From Ignatzschineria ureiclastica (GTDB lineage Bacteria; Pseudomonadota; Gammaproteobacteria; Cardiobacteriales; Wohlfahrtiimonadaceae), in assembly GCF_003121845.1 (NCBI RefSeq), contig NZ_QEWQ01000003.1:339613-403612 (forward strand): 64,000 bases of DNA, given 5' to 3'. A program made the position numbers and the translations under genes. The notes under the pieces were generated by a model. It was not told the origin of the DNA and ran no database searches. It saw only the letters and a list, made by a program, of their open reading frames with translations. This document shows, piece by piece, positions 1 through 9,453 of this stretch. Within the stretch, counting starts at the first letter, position 1, and every line of letters begins with the position of its first letter.

Positions 1-16
1 CACCTTAATATCGCTA

Positions 17-949
17 CTACGCCAAAAATTGCAATACATTCTCCGTTAAGACTGACAAGAAATTCGGTGCTGCCACATCGTAAGTATTGAGATCCGTCTC
101 CCGACGAAGCCAGGTTCGTTGGCGCTTAGCATATTGTCGTGTCGCAATAATTGCAAGCTCAACCGCTTCTTCTAATGAGGTTTCACCCTCCAAGTAATTC
201 CAAATCTGCCGATAACCCACCGCGCGCATTGAGGGATAATCTAAATCAAGCTCAGGGTACATTTGACGTAAGCGCTCAACCTCTGCCACCAAACCTTGTT
301 CGATCATCGCTTCATAGCGTAAGGCAATTTGTTGATTTCGTTTTTTCTCATCATGATTCGCTAGTGCAAGCTTGATAAAAGGATAAGGCATACCCGCCTG
401 TTTCGGTAAACTCCAAAAATAAGTTAATGGCTTTCCTGTTTCATAATAGACACTTAATGCTCGCACAACGCGCTGAGAATCATTAGGATTTAATCTAGCA
501 CCACTTTCAGGATCGACTTCTGATAATATTTGATGCAATGCCGGTGAGCCTTTTGAGGCGAGCGCTTCTGCGAGATCATCTAAAATCGCTTGTGAAACAG
601 CAGGAATAGGCGAAATCCCCTCTAAAAGTGACTGAAAATAGAGAAATGTGCCACCCACTAACAACGGGATCTTCCCAGCATTAAAGCTCTCTTCAATCGC
701 CACTAAGGCATCTCGACGAAAATCAGCCGTCGAATAACGCTCTGTTGGATCACAAATATCCACCAATTGATGAGGATATTGACCGAGCGTTTGTGCATCT
801 GGCTTAGCGGTGCCGATATCCATTCCTCGATAAATCATGGCCGAATCTACAGAGATAATCTGAATAGGTAATTGATCAGATAGGCGCATTGCCACCTCCG
901 TTTTACCGGTTGCCGTTGGCCCCATCAAACAAATAACTCTCTTATGCAT
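17..949 (-). CDS. miaA: tRNA dimethylallyltransferase (MiaA)
   Basis: Transfers a dimethylallyl group to the N6 of adenosine-37 in tRNAs that read codons starting with U. This is the first step of ms2i6A formation and acts in the cytoplasm. The 310-residue protein has the P-loop GPTATGKT at residues 10-17, followed by the family motifs SVDSAMIYRGMDIGTAKP and VGGTFLYFQSLLEG; its length is normal for MiaA. It is divergent from epmB across a 63-bp gap. The usual partner hfq is not visible, though it could lie beyond the left edge downstream of the stop. The family assignment is secure. Confidence 0.96.
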   Translation of the reverse strand: MHKRVICLMGPTATGKTEVAMRLSDQLPIQIISVDSAMIYRGMDIGTAKPDAQTLGQYPHQLVDICDPTERYSTADFRRDALVAIEESFNAGKIPLLVGGTFLYFQSLLEGISPIPAVSQAILDDLAEALASKGSPALHQILSEVDPESGARLNPNDSQRVVRALSVYYETGKPLTYFWSLPKQAGMPYPFIKLALANHDEKKRNQQIALRYEAMIEQGLVAEVERLRQMYPELDLDYPSMRAVGYRQIWNYLEGETSLEEAVELAIIATRQYAKRQRTWLRRETDLNTYDVAAPNFLSVLTENVLQFLA

Positions 950-1012
950 CTAAAATCCCTTATGATATGATTCACGCTTAAATACCCTATAACAGAGGAA
1001 TAGTATACCGTA

Positions 1013-1981
1013 ATGAGTCGATATTGGACGAATCTTGCCGATCTTTATAAAGAAGGGTTGCTCACAGAAACCGCTGAGCTTACAGAGGTTGCAAAAGCAT
1101 TTCAAATCAAGATCAGCCCCACAATACAAAAGCAACTCGAAAAAGTCACAGCGAACGAGAGAGAGGCTTTAATTCGGCAATTTATTCCCTCTCCCTTAGA
1201 AGCAAATATTCTTCCCACAGAACTCGATGATCCCATCGGAGATCGACGTTTTACACCCACTCCCGGCGTTGTCCATCGCTATAAAGATCGTGCGTTACTG
1301 AAGATTACCCAACTCTGTGAAGTCTATTGCCGATTCTGCTTCCGTAAAGAGATGATAGGTCAAAAAGGCGCAACCCTTTCAGAGTCAGAACTAAAAGCTG
1401 CCATAGCCTATTTTCAAGCGCATACCGAACTATGGGAAGTGATCTTAACCGGAGGTGATCCACTTATTCTCTCCGCTCGACGCTTGCAGATAGCCCTTGA
1501 AGCTCTATGCACTATTCCTCACATTCGAAATATCCGGATTCATAGCCGAATTCCGATTATCTCACCGGAAAAAATCACTCCTGAACTACTCACGCTACTA
1601 GAGAATTGTATTGATCAAGGTAAAGCCATTACCCTTGTAATTCATGCCAATCACGCTTCTGAGTTCTCCAATGAGGCAACAATAATCCTCAAAAAATTAC
1701 GGAAAGCCGGCGTATTACTACTCTCACAATCTGTTTTACTAAAGAGCATTAATGATTCAATTCCGGCATTAACAGCCCTTATGCGCACCTTTATTATCAA
1801 TGGTATTAAACCCTATTATCTCCATCAAATGGATTTAGCGCGCGGGACAAGTCACTTTGTAGTGGAGGAAGCACGCGCAATCGAATTAGTAGAAACATTA
1901 CGACAAGAGATCTCCGGCATCTGTATTCCCCGTCTTATTGTGGAAATCCCCGAAGGTGAAGGCAAACGCGCACTTGCTTAA
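1013..1981 (+). CDS. epmB: EF-P beta-lysylation protein EpmB (lysine 2,3-aminomutase-like radical SAM enzyme)
   Basis: Radical SAM enzyme that converts (S)-alpha-lysine to (R)-beta-lysine, which EpmA then attaches to elongation factor P. The radical-SAM cluster motif CxxxCxxC is at Cys102, Cys106 and Cys109, followed by the glycine-rich LTGGDPL SAM-binding segment. The 322-residue length is that of EpmB rather than the longer catabolic lysine 2,3-aminomutases. EpmA and EF-P are not in the window. The gene ends inside a hairpin shared with the convergent hflD gene. The alternative, a metabolic KamA, is less likely on length. Confidence 0.93.
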   Translation: MSRYWTNLADLYKEGLLTETAELTEVAKAFQIKISPTIQKQLEKVTANEREALIRQFIPSPLEANILPTELDDPIGDRRFTPTPGVVHRYKDRALLKITQLCEVYCRFCFRKEMIGQKGATLSESELKAAIAYFQAHTELWEVILTGGDPLILSARRLQIALEALCTIPHIRNIRIHSRIPIISPEKITPELLTLLENCIDQGKAITLVIHANHASEFSNEATIILKKLRKAGVLLLSQSVLLKSINDSIPALTALMRTFIINGIKPYYLHQMDLARGTSHFVVEEARAIELVETLRQEISGICIPRLIVEIPEGEGKRALA

Positions 1982-2001
1982 TCTTCCGTCATTAAGCAAG
2001 T
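1972..2001. terminator. Bidirectional terminator hairpin between epmB and hflD
   Basis: The perfect 11-bp inverted repeat ACTTGCTTAAT / ATTAAGCAAGT encloses an 8-nt loop. The left arm contains the epmB stop codon and the right arm lies just beyond the hflD stop, so one structure can serve both converging genes. Confidence 0.7.
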
Positions 2002-2006
2002 CTACT

Positions 2007-2609
2007 TTAAATTTCTAACAGAATCTGCCGTGCAGTTTGTGGTAAGTTATTCCAAGGCCAAAGCAACTTAAATTTACTCCCACCATATTGTCGCCATAAC
2101 ATCGCCGAGCGAATCCCGGAAAGCAAAATCGCTCGAATCTCATTCGCAATGTAGGCTTGACTTAAAATATTCTGCTCGCCTCTCACCATAATTTTAGGTG
2201 ACAGTTTACTTAATGTTTGACTATAAAGGTCTGCAATGCCAGCGATCATATTCTCATGACCAATCTCAAAATGCTGCAATCTTCCTGAGAGAGACTCTAA
2301 CCCCGCCCCCAATAGATTGAGCATCGCGCTATCTTTACTTAAGTTTTTTTCTAAGGCGATTAGGGAGTAGAAATAGATTTTCGCTTGTGCTGAAGTATTT
2401 TGTAATCCATTTGCGAAAGCTTGTAAACCAGGTTGAATATTGGCAATCCCATCATAGACATCATCAATATTTTCTGGATGTAATACAAAAATACTATGCA
2501 ACAATGGATTTCGTACCTCATTTTGAATCGACCCTGTAGTTGCTAAACGATCCACCAAAATAGCAGCTTGCATAACCGCCGACAATGCAATGACCTGATT
2601 CCGATTCAT
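2007..2609 (-). CDS. hflD: HflD-family high-frequency lysogenization protein homolog
   Basis: A 200-residue, mostly helical protein that lines up along its length with E. coli HflD. The C-terminal block ILLSGIRSAMLWRQYGG corresponds to the HflD segment LLAGIRAAVLWHQVGG. In E. coli HflD is membrane-associated and affects lambda CII stability; its housekeeping role is unclear. In many gammaproteobacteria it follows mnmA and precedes purB, but neither is seen here. It converges on epmB. The family call is good; the cellular function is not resolved. Confidence 0.85.
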   Translation of the reverse strand: MNRNQVIALSAVMQAAILVDRLATTGSIQNEVRNPLLHSIFVLHPENIDDVYDGIANIQPGLQAFANGLQNTSAQAKIYFYSLIALEKNLSKDSAMLNLLGAGLESLSGRLQHFEIGHENMIAGIADLYSQTLSKLSPKIMVRGEQNILSQAYIANEIRAILLSGIRSAMLWRQYGGSKFKLLWPWNNLPQTARQILLEI

Positions 2610-2751
2610 CTCCCTCTCCTCTCACGCTACTCAATCTTTAATACTCAACATTCATACCCTAATGAATATTAGCAGATATTCGATAAAAGCTCGACATCAA
2701 AGCTTGATATTGAACCTTGTTAAATCCTGTAGAATTCGATCATTTCAAATA

Positions 2752-2784
2752 GAAAAAGCGCCAAGAAAATGATCTTTGGCGCTT
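2752..2784 (-). terminator. Terminator of the methyltransferase gene
   Basis: Inverted repeat AAGCGCCAA / TTGGCGCTT (2756-2764 and 2776-2784). On the minus strand it is followed by a run of T, about 60 bp past the stop of the gene ending at 2846. Confidence 0.7.
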
Positions 2785-2845
2785 CATTGCTCGAATCACA
2801 ATTGATCGAAACAGTACATTCAACTAAAAATACTTGTATGGACTC

Positions 2846-4396
2846 TTATATGAACTTCATATGCTTCCAAATAGCGGCGTATTTCTTCGCTTCAGGAATC
2901 TGCTTCCGTACAAAGAGTTCAATACTCTCCTCTCGATTACAAGATTCAGTAGAATTCTCCTTACGAGCATAAACATTCAATTTATCCATAAAGTCAAACA
3001 TCGCCCCAGCAATCTCTTGATCATTCATCGTCGGATTCTCTGACACCACTTTCATATAAGCAACATAAATCATCCCCATTTTTGAATAACCCGCCCCTAA
3101 TACAGGAGAGGCTAAATAATTAATCCCTCTTCTTGGCATTAAGTTCTGGATGATATAGTCATTGTACTGTTGACTCTTAGCCACGACAGATTGGTCTGGC
3201 GCCGGATTATTCACAATCGCAAAATCACCTCTTTGTATTTTAACCACTAATACCTTCAGGAGATCATTCCAACCATAGTTCGAAGGAAGCACTTCTAAAA
3301 GCTCAGCAAAACTTTTTGGCCGATAATCATCGGCACACAAACAATCTGCAATAGGATCAAAAAGATCGCTTTTAATCTCCATCGTGCCTGATTTAAACAT
3401 CTTATTCTCCAGCTCATCCCGAGAACCAAAAGAGATAAAGTGCCACTCTTTTAAGCGATCTAACTGCTGCTGCCCATTTAGACGGTATCCCCCTTTCATA
3501 AAGAGATCTTTCCTAAAGGTCTCTTTAGTAAAAGTATCATGCCACATCTCTCGATCGAGGATAGATTGGGTCGTCAAAAAGGTTTTCACTGATTCAGAGA
3601 AGCGATAAGCATCTATAATTTCATTAAAATTCATACTTCCGATAAAACTGAGCTTTGCATCATCAAAATGTTGCGCTACCTCCTCTAACGTCATCGGCTT
3701 CCAATGCTCATTCAAATACTCATGAATTAGATAATTGTAGTTACCCGAATTCATCTGTCTCTTAATGCCATTCCAACTCATTTTAAGTGGAGGATTATTC
3801 TCTAACAGCTCAGGAAATTGTGTAAAAATCTCTTCAAAATGCGAAAATGTCTTTTCCGCTTTTTCTCGAGGCGACCCCGACAAGCCACCGTAATAGCGAT
3901 ATAATTTATCTTTCCATTCTACAAAGTGATTATGCCCCGCACTACAGTTATAACTGATATGGAATAATCCCCCGGGCTTTAAAAACTTTTTCACAATTTC
4001 AACAATAAAGCGCTGATTACTCTCGCTAATCCAACTCCAAACACCATGAATCGCAATAGTATCGCATTGAGGGATATCATCTCGTTGCAATAACTCTTCA
4101 AAGCTTTGATCCGTAAAATTGGCCTGAACACCGGAATGGGAAGAGATCAGATTTGCAAATGCAATATGACTTGGATTGAAATCATTTCCAAAATACTGAC
4201 CTTTATGAGATGCGGCATGAATATTGGCAGACAATCCTTGCCCGATACCAAGCTCAAGATGCACATCATTATCACTCTTAGGCTTAACATCATAACCATG
4301 CACAAGTGCGGCAAAGCGCATTTGCGTTGGGCTTAAGTTAGGATAATAACCAAATGTATACTCAACATCTGTACGATAACCATCATTCCAAAACAT
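2846..4396 (-). CDS. Class I SAM-dependent methyltransferase with C-terminal methyltransferase-regulatory region
   Basis: A 516-residue protein. Near the N-terminus is a conserved-looking segment (YTFGYYPNLSPTQMRFAA, about 13-30), followed by SAM motif I, LELGIGQG, at about 48-55 and a Rossmann methyltransferase domain to about residue 180. The rest resembles the regulatory region of the protein-lysine methyltransferase-like family known from Rickettsia outer-membrane-protein methyltransferases. The substrate cannot be read from sequence; a protein lysine is possible. It is a single-gene unit with its own terminator and a 520-bp AT-rich upstream region, which would fit acquisition by transfer. 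Confidence 0.75.
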   Translation of the reverse strand: MFWNDGYRTDVEYTFGYYPNLSPTQMRFAALVHGYDVKPKSDNDVHLELGIGQGLSANIHAASHKGQYFGNDFNPSHIAFANLISSHSGVQANFTDQSFEELLQRDDIPQCDTIAIHGVWSWISESNQRFIVEIVKKFLKPGGLFHISYNCSAGHNHFVEWKDKLYRYYGGLSGSPREKAEKTFSHFEEIFTQFPELLENNPPLKMSWNGIKRQMNSGNYNYLIHEYLNEHWKPMTLEEVAQHFDDAKLSFIGSMNFNEIIDAYRFSESVKTFLTTQSILDREMWHDTFTKETFRKDLFMKGGYRLNGQQQLDRLKEWHFISFGSRDELENKMFKSGTMEIKSDLFDPIADCLCADDYRPKSFAELLEVLPSNYGWNDLLKVLVVKIQRGDFAIVNNPAPDQSVVAKSQQYNDYIIQNLMPRRGINYLASPVLGAGYSKMGMIYVAYMKVVSENPTMNDQEIAGAMFDFMDKLNVYARKENSTESCNREESIELFVRKQIPEAKKYAAIWKHMKFI

Positions 4397-4859
4397 ATTC
4401 TATTCCTCAGAATCTTTTCTTATACTACTAAAGATATAAACTGGCACCTTGAAACCTATATCAATATCTTAGCGCATAATAGATTTCATTTTTTGTTAAA
4501 TCATCACTTTTAACAAAAAAATACAATACTTACATATCTTTCTTTAACAAAAATGATCAGTGTCATCTGAATCTCAGGTATCTAATCTAAAATCATAGTG
4601 AGGATTAATAAGTACAACATGATTGATCACAGCTCTTCAGAATTTATTTTGTAAATATTCTCTCTAAATTAACTTACTACAAAGTAAGCTTAAAGAGATT
4701 AAAAGCGTAATAAAAATGATAAGACTTTAAAATGAATATTAATATTTAAAATATTTTAAAATTAATTAGTTACATATAGACTGATCATTTCAAGGCATTA
4801 AAAATAACGCCTCTCATCTCCCCAAAAGAAAAATATTGCCTTTTTATGATGCAAAAAGC
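4397..4859. other. AT-rich intergenic stretch without a recognisable gene
   Basis: This spacer between the methyltransferase start and the tRNA-Gln promoter has no open frame with a ribosome-binding site. It is richer in A and T than its flanks, with several homopolymeric A/T runs. An imperfect hairpin (arms near 4661-4677 and 4684-4697) is the only structure seen. The methyltransferase promoter must lie in its left part. Confidence 0.5.
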
Positions 4860-4887
4860 TTGATGAAATATTTTTACATGGTAGAAT
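4860..4887 (+). promoter_or_regulatory. Sigma70-type promoter of tRNA-Gln
   Basis: TTGATG (4860-4865), a 16-bp spacer and TAGAAT (4882-4887) lie 29 bp before the tRNA 5' end. Both hexamers are close to consensus. Confidence 0.6.
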
Positions 4888-4916
4888 CTTCATTCTCATA
4901 TATATGAGAGCACATT

Positions 4917-4991
4917 TGGGCTATAGCCAAGCGGTAAGGCAGCGGGTTTTGATCCCGCCATTCCCAGGTTCGAATCCTGGTAGCCCAGCCA
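4917..4991 (+). tRNA. tRNA-Gln (anticodon TTG)
   Basis: A 75-nt cloverleaf. The acceptor arms TGGGCTA and TAGCCCA pair, and the anticodon loop TTTTGAT gives anticodon TTG. The T-arm GGTTCGAATCC is present and the 3' CCA is encoded. The sequence is very close to E. coli glnX/V-type tRNA. It is followed by a strong terminator and forms a single-gene unit. Confidence 0.96.
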
Positions 4992-4995
4992 TATT

Positions 4996-5030
4996 AAAAA
5001 GCACTGCAATTTGATTGCAGTGCTTTTTTT
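4996..5030 (+). terminator. Rho-independent terminator of tRNA-Gln
   Basis: Perfect 10-bp stem GCACTGCAAT / ATTGCAGTGC with a 3-nt loop, preceded by A5 and followed by T7. Confidence 0.9.
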
Positions 5031-5212
5031 ATTCAGTCGAGATCCCTCGATCACTAGACTAAAAATAGAGCTCCCAAAATTCGACATCACCACACTTGTT
5101 ATTTACGAATCACTATTATCAAAATAGTCACCCTACATCAAAATCAGATGCACATATTACAATCGAATATCTCGATCTTAAATATATGGCTACCATGCTA
5201 ATGTGATATAAT

Positions 5213-5246
5213 AAAAAACCCGTTACATTTCTCAATGTAACGGGTT
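5213..5246 (-). terminator. Rho-independent terminator of tRNA-Leu
   Basis: 13-bp stem AACCCGTTACATT / AATGTAACGGGTT with a TCTC loop. On the minus strand it ends in a T run, just after the tRNA-Leu 3' end. Confidence 0.9.
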
Positions 5247-5256
5247 TCTTTAATAA

Positions 5257-5346
5257 TGGTGCCTAGGGCCGGAATCGAACCGGCACGACCGTATAAGGGT
5301 CGGCAGATTTTAAGTCTGCTGCGTCTACCAATTTCGCCACCCAGGC
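5257..5346 (-). tRNA. tRNA-Leu (anticodon TAA)
   Basis: Class II tRNA with a long variable arm. It has acceptor GCCTGGG, anticodon loop ACTTAAAAT giving TAA, a T-arm with GGTTCGATTCC and an encoded CCA at the 3' end. It is flanked by its own promoter and terminator on the minus strand. Confidence 0.95.
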
Positions 5347-5372
5347 ATTCGGTGCTTCTTAGTAGAAGACAA

Positions 5373-5401
5373 ATATTACAAGGTCAGCCTACAAAAAGCA
5401 A
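5373..5401 (-). promoter_or_regulatory. Sigma70-type promoter of tRNA-Leu
   Basis: On the minus strand, TTGCTT (5396-5401), a 17-bp spacer and TAATAT (5373-5378) lie 27 bp before the tRNA 5' end. Confidence 0.6.
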
Positions 5402-5522
5402 TAGGTGAGCGAAAAAAGCGCAATATTTTCTATCCATATCTTCGGTTAAAGCATAATACAGACAAGGAATATGATAGGATAGAGCTTATATTTAAATGAG
5501 TTATGCAATTGAGGGTTAATCT

Positions 5523-6287
5523 ATGGCTGTACAAATTAATTTTGAAAATATTGTCAATTTTAGAAATTTTGCAGAGATTAAAACGCGTGATAATCGTTCC
5601 ATTAAGAATGATAAAGTCTATCGAAGCGCCTTACTAGATTTTGCTTCCCCTCAAGATTTAGATCAATTAATCAATATTGCGCCGGATGTCATATTCGATT
5701 TTCGTATGACAGAAGAGAAACACCAAGAACAACTCAAACTGTTAGCCAGTATGATTAGCTATCAAGCAAAGCCCATTGACGTGGGGAACTTCTTTACCAA
5801 AGATGAGATCAAAAAACTCACGCAATTAACAGAAAAAGAGATCGATCAACTCTTTATTACGATGTACCAAGCATTCCCACAAAAAGGCACTGAACAATTC
5901 AGGGCGGTATTTGAGGCACTCTCTAATAATGAACGCGTGATCTATCATTGCAGCGCCGGCAAGGATCGTACAGGGGTAATGAGTTACCTCCTACTCTCTG
6001 CATTAGATGTGCATTATGACGATATTATGGCGAACTATCTCCGCTCAAATGAGTCAGCGGAAGCATTACATCAGTTATTTGCAACACATAAAGAAGATAA
6101 TAGGCAACTTGAACCGAACATTATCGAAGCATTAGAGCCTATTTTACGCAAAGTTCGTTATGTTGAAGCTGATTATCTCAATACATTAGATCAGTTTCTT
6201 AAACAGGAATATGGCGGCCCTATCGACTATATTGAGAAAGTACTACAGATCAATATTCCCCGCTTACAGAAATACTTACTTGCATAA
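5523..6287 (+). CDS. Tyrosine-protein phosphatase (DSP/PTP-like, Y_phosphatase3 type)
   Basis: A 254-residue cytoplasmic phosphatase. The active-site loop HCSAGKDRTGV is at 142-152, with nucleophile Cys143 and phosphate-binding Arg149. The N-terminal NFRNFAEIKTRD resembles the NFRDLGG start of this family, and FDFRMTEE at about 58-65 matches the usual DLR(S/T)xxE element. No signal peptide is visible. The substrate is unknown; related proteins act on phosphotyrosine or phosphoinositides. It converges on xerC, whose 3' coding end holds this gene's likely terminator. Confidence 0.85.
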   Translation: MAVQINFENIVNFRNFAEIKTRDNRSIKNDKVYRSALLDFASPQDLDQLINIAPDVIFDFRMTEEKHQEQLKLLASMISYQAKPIDVGNFFTKDEIKKLTQLTEKEIDQLFITMYQAFPQKGTEQFRAVFEALSNNERVIYHCSAGKDRTGVMSYLLLSALDVHYDDIMANYLRSNESAEALHQLFATHKEDNRQLEPNIIEALEPILRKVRYVEADYLNTLDQFLKQEYGGPIDYIEKVLQINIPRLQKYLLA

Positions 6288-6355
6288 AGTCTGTCTATTA
6301 TTATCTACCTGCGATCTTATAGCTGCCTCATTACTCAATACGATTAAATTAGAAT

Positions 6356-7366
6356 TTAAAATTCCTCGACCTCATCATCTGATTGAGGTCTTTTTAGGGT
6401 CTTTTCCTTATTGGAGGCTTTCCGCTTCGCCCGCGGATGTGCGGCATCAAAGATCTTAGCGAGATGATTAAAATTTAAATGCGTATACACTTGCGTTGTC
6501 GAGATATCGGCGTGCCCTAATAACTCTTGTACTAAGCGAATATCTTGACTCGACTCCAAAATATGCGTCGCCATAGAGTGACGTAGCAGATGCGGATGAA
6601 GATTAATATGCACCCCACTCTTCTCTGCATAGAGCTTCACTCGGCGACTAATTTGCCGGTCGGAAAGTTGCCCGCCACGCTTTGAAATAAAGAGTGCATT
6701 GGTCGTAATTGCCGGCACTTCACTGAGCCAATTTAAACGAAGCGCGCACCAAGTTTCCAATGCAATAATCGCCTTACGACCAATGGGTACGATGCGATCT
6801 TTCCCCCCTTTACCATCAATCACTTTGACTAACTGCTCTTTAAAATCTAAATCGGATAATTCTAAACTCGCAATCTCTGCTAAACGAAGCCCACTAGAAT
6901 AGAGTAACTCTAAAATAGCGAGATCCCTGACTTCTAACTCATCTTCTGGCGTACGATCTAAAATCTGATTGACAAGATCTGCCTCAATCACTGTAGGCAG
7001 ACGTTGTCCTTTTTTGGGAGTTGAAACTAACCGGGCTTGATTATGTTGAATAAGCCCTTTCTCTTGCAAATATTGAAAAAAGATTCGGATAGAAGCTAAA
7101 TGCGTTTCGATACTGCTGCTACTTAATGGCTTCTCGCTTCCCGGCAATGCCGTTTTAGAACGATAAATAATATATTGCCGCAACACTCTATCATCACATT
7201 GCCCCCAGGTTGCTATCGCCCGCATTTCAAGATAAGCAATTAACTGTGATAATGCTACCTGTTTTGCCCGAGCGCTATGTTCACGATATTGTCGCTGATA
7301 GCCGGCTAAAAAAAGATTCGCCTCTACAACGAGAGGCGATTGCGATTCAATTTTTAATTGTGTCAT
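6356..7366 (-). CDS. xerC: Tyrosine recombinase XerC
   Basis: Site-specific recombinase that acts with XerD at dif to resolve chromosome dimers. The 336-residue protein has an N-terminal SAM-like core-binding domain (about 15-105) and a C-terminal catalytic domain with Arg161, Lys186, His259, Arg262, His285 and nucleophile Tyr294. XerC rather than XerD is indicated by YSSGLRLAEI and by the ending FDAAHPRAKRKAS, which matches the XerC tail VYDAAHPRAKRGK. The acidic tail beyond that is somewhat longer than usual. It lies 90 bp downstream of aspA on the same strand. Confidence 0.9.
   Translation of the reverse strand: MTQLKIESQSPLVVEANLFLAGYQRQYREHSARAKQVALSQLIAYLEMRAIATWGQCDDRVLRQYIIYRSKTALPGSEKPLSSSSIETHLASIRIFFQYLQEKGLIQHNQARLVSTPKKGQRLPTVIEADLVNQILDRTPEDELEVRDLAILELLYSSGLRLAEIASLELSDLDFKEQLVKVIDGKGGKDRIVPIGRKAIIALETWCALRLNWLSEVPAITTNALFISKRGGQLSDRQISRRVKLYAEKSGVHINLHPHLLRHSMATHILESSQDIRLVQELLGHADISTTQVYTHLNFNHLAKIFDAAHPRAKRKASNKEKTLKRPQSDDEVEEF
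6368..6395 (+). terminator. Terminator of the phosphatase gene embedded in the xerC 3' coding end
   Basis: GACCTCA (6368-6374) and TGAGGTC (6384-6390) form a stem followed by T5 on the plus strand. The structure lies within the last codons of the convergent xerC gene. Confidence 0.55.
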
Positions 7367-7456
7367 GAATCCTCTGTAATTCTATTCCGGAAATAGCGCA
7401 CTATAAAAGAACGCCACTAATGATAGTTTACGATCTTATAAGCTTACAGGGATATA

Positions 7457-8860
7457 TTACTGTAACCCCAAAGTCTTACGTAAATTCTCTACTGAGAAGA
7501 AAGCATCAAAATCCTCTGCCGACATCAATTTGCGCTCAAGAATCACTTCTCGAACACTCTTACCTGTTTTAGCACAAATACTTCCTACAATATCCCCCTC
7601 ACTATGACCAATGACCGGATTGAGATAAGTGATAATACCAATAGAGTTCAAAATATAATTCAAACAACGCTCTTCATTCGCGGTAATACCGGCGATACAA
7701 CGATCTTGAAGACTACGGCAAGCATTGGTAAGCAGCATCATCGATTCAAAAGTGGATTGTGCAATCACAGGCTCCATGGCATTTAATTGTAATTGCCCTG
7801 CTTCTGCGGCTGTTAATACAGTGGTATCATTGCCAAACACTTTAAAACAGGCATTATTCACCGCTTCAGGCAACACAGGATTCACCTTTGCCGGCATAAT
7901 TGAGCTGCCTGCTTGTAATTCTGGTAAATTAATATCTTTCAAACCTGTACGTGGACCCGATGAGAGTAGACGAAGGTCATTGGCCATTTTACCAAGCTTA
8001 ACCGCTAATCCTTTCAAGGCTGAATGGAAATAGACAAAATCAGAGAGATCAGATGTGGCAGCAATCAGATCTCCCGCAGGCTCAAACGCAAACCCTGTAA
8101 TCTCTGCTAAATATTTTGTAGCCAATGCTGAGTATCCCGCCGGCGTATTGATTCCGGTTCCGATAGCGGTTCCCCCTAAGTTGACAGAGAGCAAGGGCTG
8201 ACGTGCCACTTTTAAGAAATCAATCCCTTTCCGAATTTGAAAAGCAAATGCTCCAAATTCCATCCCCAGCGTCATAGGAACCGCATCTTGTAACTGAGTA
8301 CGCCCCATTTTCAGTACATCAGCAAATTCTGCTTCTTTTGCTTTTAATCCCTTATAGAGATACTCTGCCGCTTCAATTAACTGCTCAGAGACTTTATAGA
8401 AACCGACACGCATACCGGTAGGATAGGCATCATTCGTGGACTGCGATTCATTGACGTGATCATTAGGATTAATAATGTCATAGCGCCCTTTTTCATAACC
8501 TAGCAACTCTAAGGCTATATTAGCCACCACTTCATTCATATTCATATTGAGTGAGGTGCCAGCCCCCCCTTGAAATAGATCAATTGGGAAATATTGATAG
8601 TAGCGATCATCCGCCATAATCAAATCACAAGCTTTGACAATTGCATTACCCACTTCTGGTTTAATTGAACCTAAATCCATATTTGCTTGTGCCGCAGCTT
8701 TTTTCACTGCAGCTAAACCATAGATAAATTCAGGATTATCACTATTTTTTTGCGTTGAAATGGTGAAATTATTGATTGCACGCACTGTATGAATACCATA
8801 ATAGGCATCCGCTGGTACCTTTAATTCCCCTAATAGATCAACTTCTGTCCGATAATCCAT
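7457..8860 (-). CDS. aspA: Aspartate ammonia-lyase (aspartase)
   Basis: Converts L-aspartate reversibly to fumarate and ammonia. The 467-residue length matches the fumarase/aspartase superfamily, and the signature [11 protein letters not shown] carries the catalytic loop serine. The N-terminal [19 protein letters not shown] and the [10 protein letters not shown] segment are typical of AspA rather than fumarase C. It lies 55 bp downstream of hslR and upstream of xerC on the same strand. The family is certain; aspartase over fumarase is very likely. Confidence 0.94.
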   Translation of the reverse strand: MDYRTEVDLLGELKVPADAYYGIHTVRAINNFTISTQKNSDNPEFIYGLAAVKKAAAQANMDLGSIKPEVGNAIVKACDLIMADDRYYQYFPIDLFQGGAGTSLNMNMNEVVANIALELLGYEKGRYDIINPNDHVNESQSTNDAYPTGMRVGFYKVSEQLIEAAEYLYKGLKAKEAEFADVLKMGRTQLQDAVPMTLGMEFGAFAFQIRKGIDFLKVARQPLLSVNLGGTAIGTGINTPAGYSALATKYLAEITGFAFEPAGDLIAATSDLSDFVYFHSALKGLAVKLGKMANDLRLLSSGPRTGLKDINLPELQAGSSIMPAKVNPVLPEAVNNACFKVFGNDTTVLTAAEAGQLQLNAMEPVIAQSTFESMMLLTNACRSLQDRCIAGITANEERCLNYILNSIGIITYLNPVIGHSEGDIVGSICAKTGKSVREVILERKLMSAEDFDAFFSVENLRKTLGLQ

Positions 8861-8915
8861 TTACTACTCTCCTTGATAGTTATCATTATTTACAATAATT
8901 TTTATAAAAGATCTT

Positions 8916-9284
8916 TTAAAATATCTTCCCTTGCTTCACATCCCGCAAGCGACGTTTATCACGGCTTGTAAGCGTTTCGGAAGAAGGTTGAGGGGATAAT
9001 CGGCGTAATTCACGCTCATGTTCTCGACGTTTAATGCTCTCATCTGTTTCCGTATACATCGTAGTGGCTACCGAAGCAGGTCCACGTTGTTCAATCAACT
9101 GACGCACCTCAACTTCAAAAATGGTTTGTAGTTTTCGAATCGTTAAGAGATCTCCCACAGCGACATTGCGCGCAGGTTTTGCCTCAGAGCCATTGACTTT
9201 CACGCGCCCTTTATTGATTTCGTCAGTCGCTAAACGTCGGGTTTTATAGAAACGCGCAGCCCATAACCACTTATCTAAACGCAT
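8916..9284 (-). CDS. hslR: Heat shock protein 15 homolog, S4-domain RNA-binding protein (HslR)
   Basis: A 122-residue protein with an N-terminal S4 domain (MRLDKWLWAARFYKTR, about 1-60) and a basic C-terminal tail. In E. coli Hsp15 binds free 50S subunits carrying nascent peptidyl-tRNA after erroneous dissociation, aiding ribosome rescue. The length and tail fit HslR rather than RluB/RsuA enzymes, which have a catalytic domain. It may be co-transcribed with aspA. Confidence 0.9.
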   Translation of the reverse strand: MRLDKWLWAARFYKTRRLATDEINKGRVKVNGSEAKPARNVAVGDLLTIRKLQTIFEVEVRQLIEQRGPASVATTMYTETDESIKRREHERELRRLSPQPSSETLTSRDKRRLRDVKQGKIF

Positions 9285-9344
9285 AAAGATTTCCCTCCAT
9301 TTCGTTATATTAGATCAAAAAAAAAATTGCAAGCATTTCCCCAC

Positions 9345-9375
9345 AAAAAAAGCCGTTATAACTACGGCTTTTTTT
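9345..9375 (-). terminator. Terminator downstream of minE
   Basis: AAAAAAAGCCGT / ACGGCTTTTTTT with a 7-nt loop, between the minE stop and the hslR start. It separates the min genes from hslR-aspA. Confidence 0.85.
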
Positions 9376-9453
9376 AGATAACTCATTGTTTGATAAAATT
9401 TTAATAATATTCAATATAAAATGACACATTACCAAAATACAACCAACACTAAC

